DNA of 64,000 nt from positions 23,370,721 through 23,434,720 of the forward strand of contig NW_025062479.1 of NCBI RefSeq assembly GCF_000002995.4. The letters run 5' to 3'. Below, in pieces: positions 62,230 through 64,000 of the stretch. The notes below the pieces were generated by a model. It made no database searches. It saw nothing but the letters and a program-made list of their open reading frames with translations, and was not told the DNA's origin. How positions within the stretch are numbered: position 1 is the stretch's first letter; each line of letters starts with the position of its first letter. Position numbers and translations under genes: made by a program. This stretch comes from Brugia malayi (Eukaryota; Nematoda; Chromadorea; Rhabditida; Onchocercidae).

Positions 62230-62545
62230 GTTAAATTGATTTAATAATTATGGTATTATTAGTTATGATAATGATTAATGATATCATTAGCATTGTAATG
62301 ATTATCAGTAATAATAAAATTGTAATCGTTGGCAGTGATAATTAAATTAATGATAATAATTAAAGGAAAAAAAACAAATTGTTTTAAAATAAAATTAGTT
62401 TCGCTAAATTGATTTAATAATTTATCAGTTATGATAATGATTAATGATATCATTAGCATTGTAATGATTATCAGTAATAATAAAATTGTAATCGTTAGCA
62501 GTGATAATTAAATTAATAATTAAATTAATGATAATAATTAAGGCG
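62230..62545. repeat. Direct duplication, about 180-bp unit
   Basis: The core gttatgataatgattaatg followed by atatcattagcattgtaatg is present at about 62262 and 62428, near identical, and flanked by repeated ttgttttaaaataaaa. It contains several TGATAA/TTATCA motifs. Confidence 0.88.
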
Positions 62546-63689
62546 AGAAATGAATATACTTATTTTATGGTACGTTTACCTGTGTGTATGTGTGGGAAAT
62601 AATTAAGTATTTAATTTCCAATACTCAATTTTATAAGATTATAAGTTTTTTTTTTTTTTTTTGGGATACAAACTTTGATCAATATTACTTTTATTAATTT
62701 AACAATGATTGCTTTTTCCTTTGCAAATTTTATTTTAATAATTTTAATTAATTTTATATCGTAATAATATAATTAAAATGATTTGAAAATTTTTTTAGCT
62801 TAGAATAAAAAATTTTAAAAACGGCAAAAAAAGAATTTTTTCTTTTCTTTTCATTTGTATTATACATAATTTAATTTAACATTTATTACATTTTAATTTC
62901 ATTAAAAAAAATTTTTTTTTAATTTTATTTATAGTTTATTTTTTCTTTAATTTGCATTTAATACCAATGCAAAATTGAAATGTTTTTTCTTTCTAAATCA
63001 AAAATCAGTAATCTCGAGAAAAAATTTTTTTTTTTTGTTATTACAATTGTTTTGTTGATTTTTCTTTTCATTTTTGGCATATATCATTTTAAATTATTTT
63101 TTTTTCTTTTTTTGTCTCTCTCTCTCTCTCTTAATTTACCTTTTAGTGATTAGAAAGGTAAATCACTGATATGAAAATGTCTTGAAATGAAATACTAAGC
63201 ATTTATCATTTTATCATTGTAAAAGTTTTCATTTCTATTTAAAGTAATATAATTGATCTAAGATTATCAATCTTATTTGAACGTTTCTTTTTTGATAAAA
63301 AACTAAAATAATTTCAATTCAATTAAAAAAACGGAAAATCAGATAATTTTATAGAGATAAATGAGATTTTTTTGCTGATAAATAAAATAATTTTAATTTG
63401 ACTCAAATTGATTATAAATGCAAAAATGAAATATCATTAATCAGTTTAAAATCAATAGTTTATTTTAATTACTTAGTTGAAAGTTAATAGGGAAAGTAAA
63501 ATAATTTTATATGATAATTTTATAAAGATAAATGAGATAATTTTGGTGATAAATAAGATAATTTTAATTTGACACAAATTGATTATAATTTCGAAAGTGA
63601 GATATCATTAATTAATTTGAAACTAGTAATTTATTTTAATTAATTAATTGAAATTTAATAGTTCATTTCAATTAACTAATAAATTGAAA
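62546..63689. other. AT-rich intergenic DNA
   Basis: T-runs, a (TC)n at about 63113-63131, and a diverged duplication of gagataaatgagat-type sequence near 63350 and 63525. No gene. Confidence 0.6.
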
Positions 63690-64000
63690 ATTAATTTTTT
63701 ATTTTAATTAATTACTTAGTTGAAAATTAACAGTTTATTTTAATTACTTAGTTTAAAATTAACAGTTTATTTTAATTACTTAGTTGAAAATTAACAGTTT
63801 ATTTTAATTACTTAGTTGAAAATTAACAGTTTATTTTAATTACTTAGTTGAAAATTAATAGTTTATTTTAATTACTTAGTTGAAAATTAATAGTTTATTT
63901 TAATTACTTAGTTGAAAATTAATAGTTTATTTTAATTACTTAGTTGAAAATTAACAGTTTATTTTAATTACTTAGTTGAAAATTAATAGTTTATTTCAAT
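63690..64000. repeat. 32-bp tandem array, at least 9 units, continues past the edge
   Basis: The unit ttaattacttagttgaaaat followed by taacagtttatt repeats every 32 bp (acttag at 63746, 63778, 63810 and so on), with units alternating between taacag and taatag. Unlike the other two 32-bp arrays it has no TGATAA motif. Confidence 0.95.

Noticed and set aside
1..64000. Transposons, viral or Wolbachia insertions
   Set aside because: No reverse transcriptase, transposase, integrase, capsid or bacterial gene motif was seen in any frame, and no terminal repeats bounding a coding block.

Overview
The window looks like nuclear DNA of a nematode, probably a very AT-rich spirurid or filarial-type worm. 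The evidence is genes split into many short exons with TTTYAG-type acceptors and GT donors, clean acceptors a few bases before several start codons as expected for spliced-leader trans-splicing, a DAF-19/RFX X-box, and an SMC4 of nematode-like length. Species cannot be fixed from the sequence. Exons stand out as islands of higher GC. The rest is long T/A runs, (ATT)n and (ATC)n tracts and many tandem arrays. All multi-exon models were built by hand from splice signals and phase continuity.

Layout. 1-3090: an AT-rich satellite with an exact 147-bp unit, continuing off the left edge. 5.4-5.9 kb: a candidate small secreted protein (minus). 6.5-7.6 kb: a three-exon 160-aa gene (minus) with an X-box 39 bp before its ATG. 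8.3-9.6 kb: a four-exon gene (plus) for a 116-aa secreted, cysteine-containing glycoprotein. 10.8-13.5 kb: a six-exon unknown protein with an MSP/Ig-like feel (minus). 15.2-25.7 kb: a complete 33-exon smc-4, the condensin ATPase (plus). 27.6-29.4 kb: a secreted His/Gly/Lys-rich protein (plus). 35.7-36.3 kb: a 99-aa secreted protein (plus), meeting tail to tail with a partial minus-strand gene ending at 36267. 37.1-38.1 kb: coding-like fragments in several frames. 40.3-42.4 kb: two weak coding candidates. 42.9-47.9 kb: a complete 13-exon NOL9/Grc3-type polynucleotide 5'-kinase (minus). 48.0-64.0 kb: about 16 kb with no convincing gene, only tandem arrays.

Functions. The two recognised genes are housekeeping: smc-4 compacts chromosomes in mitosis, and NOL9/Grc3 phosphorylates RNA 5' ends during rRNA maturation. 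They are not an operon. The remaining genes are unrecognised; four of them start with a probable secretion signal, and one is probably ciliary from its promoter.

The most unusual material is non-coding. There is a nucleosome-length satellite with a nascent three-unit higher-order pattern and six TGATAA motifs per unit, unrelated 32-bp arrays that also carry TGATAA, an array whose unit carries forkhead (GTAAACAA) sites, a strand-asymmetric G/T array, and CpG/ACGT-rich arrays in an AT desert.
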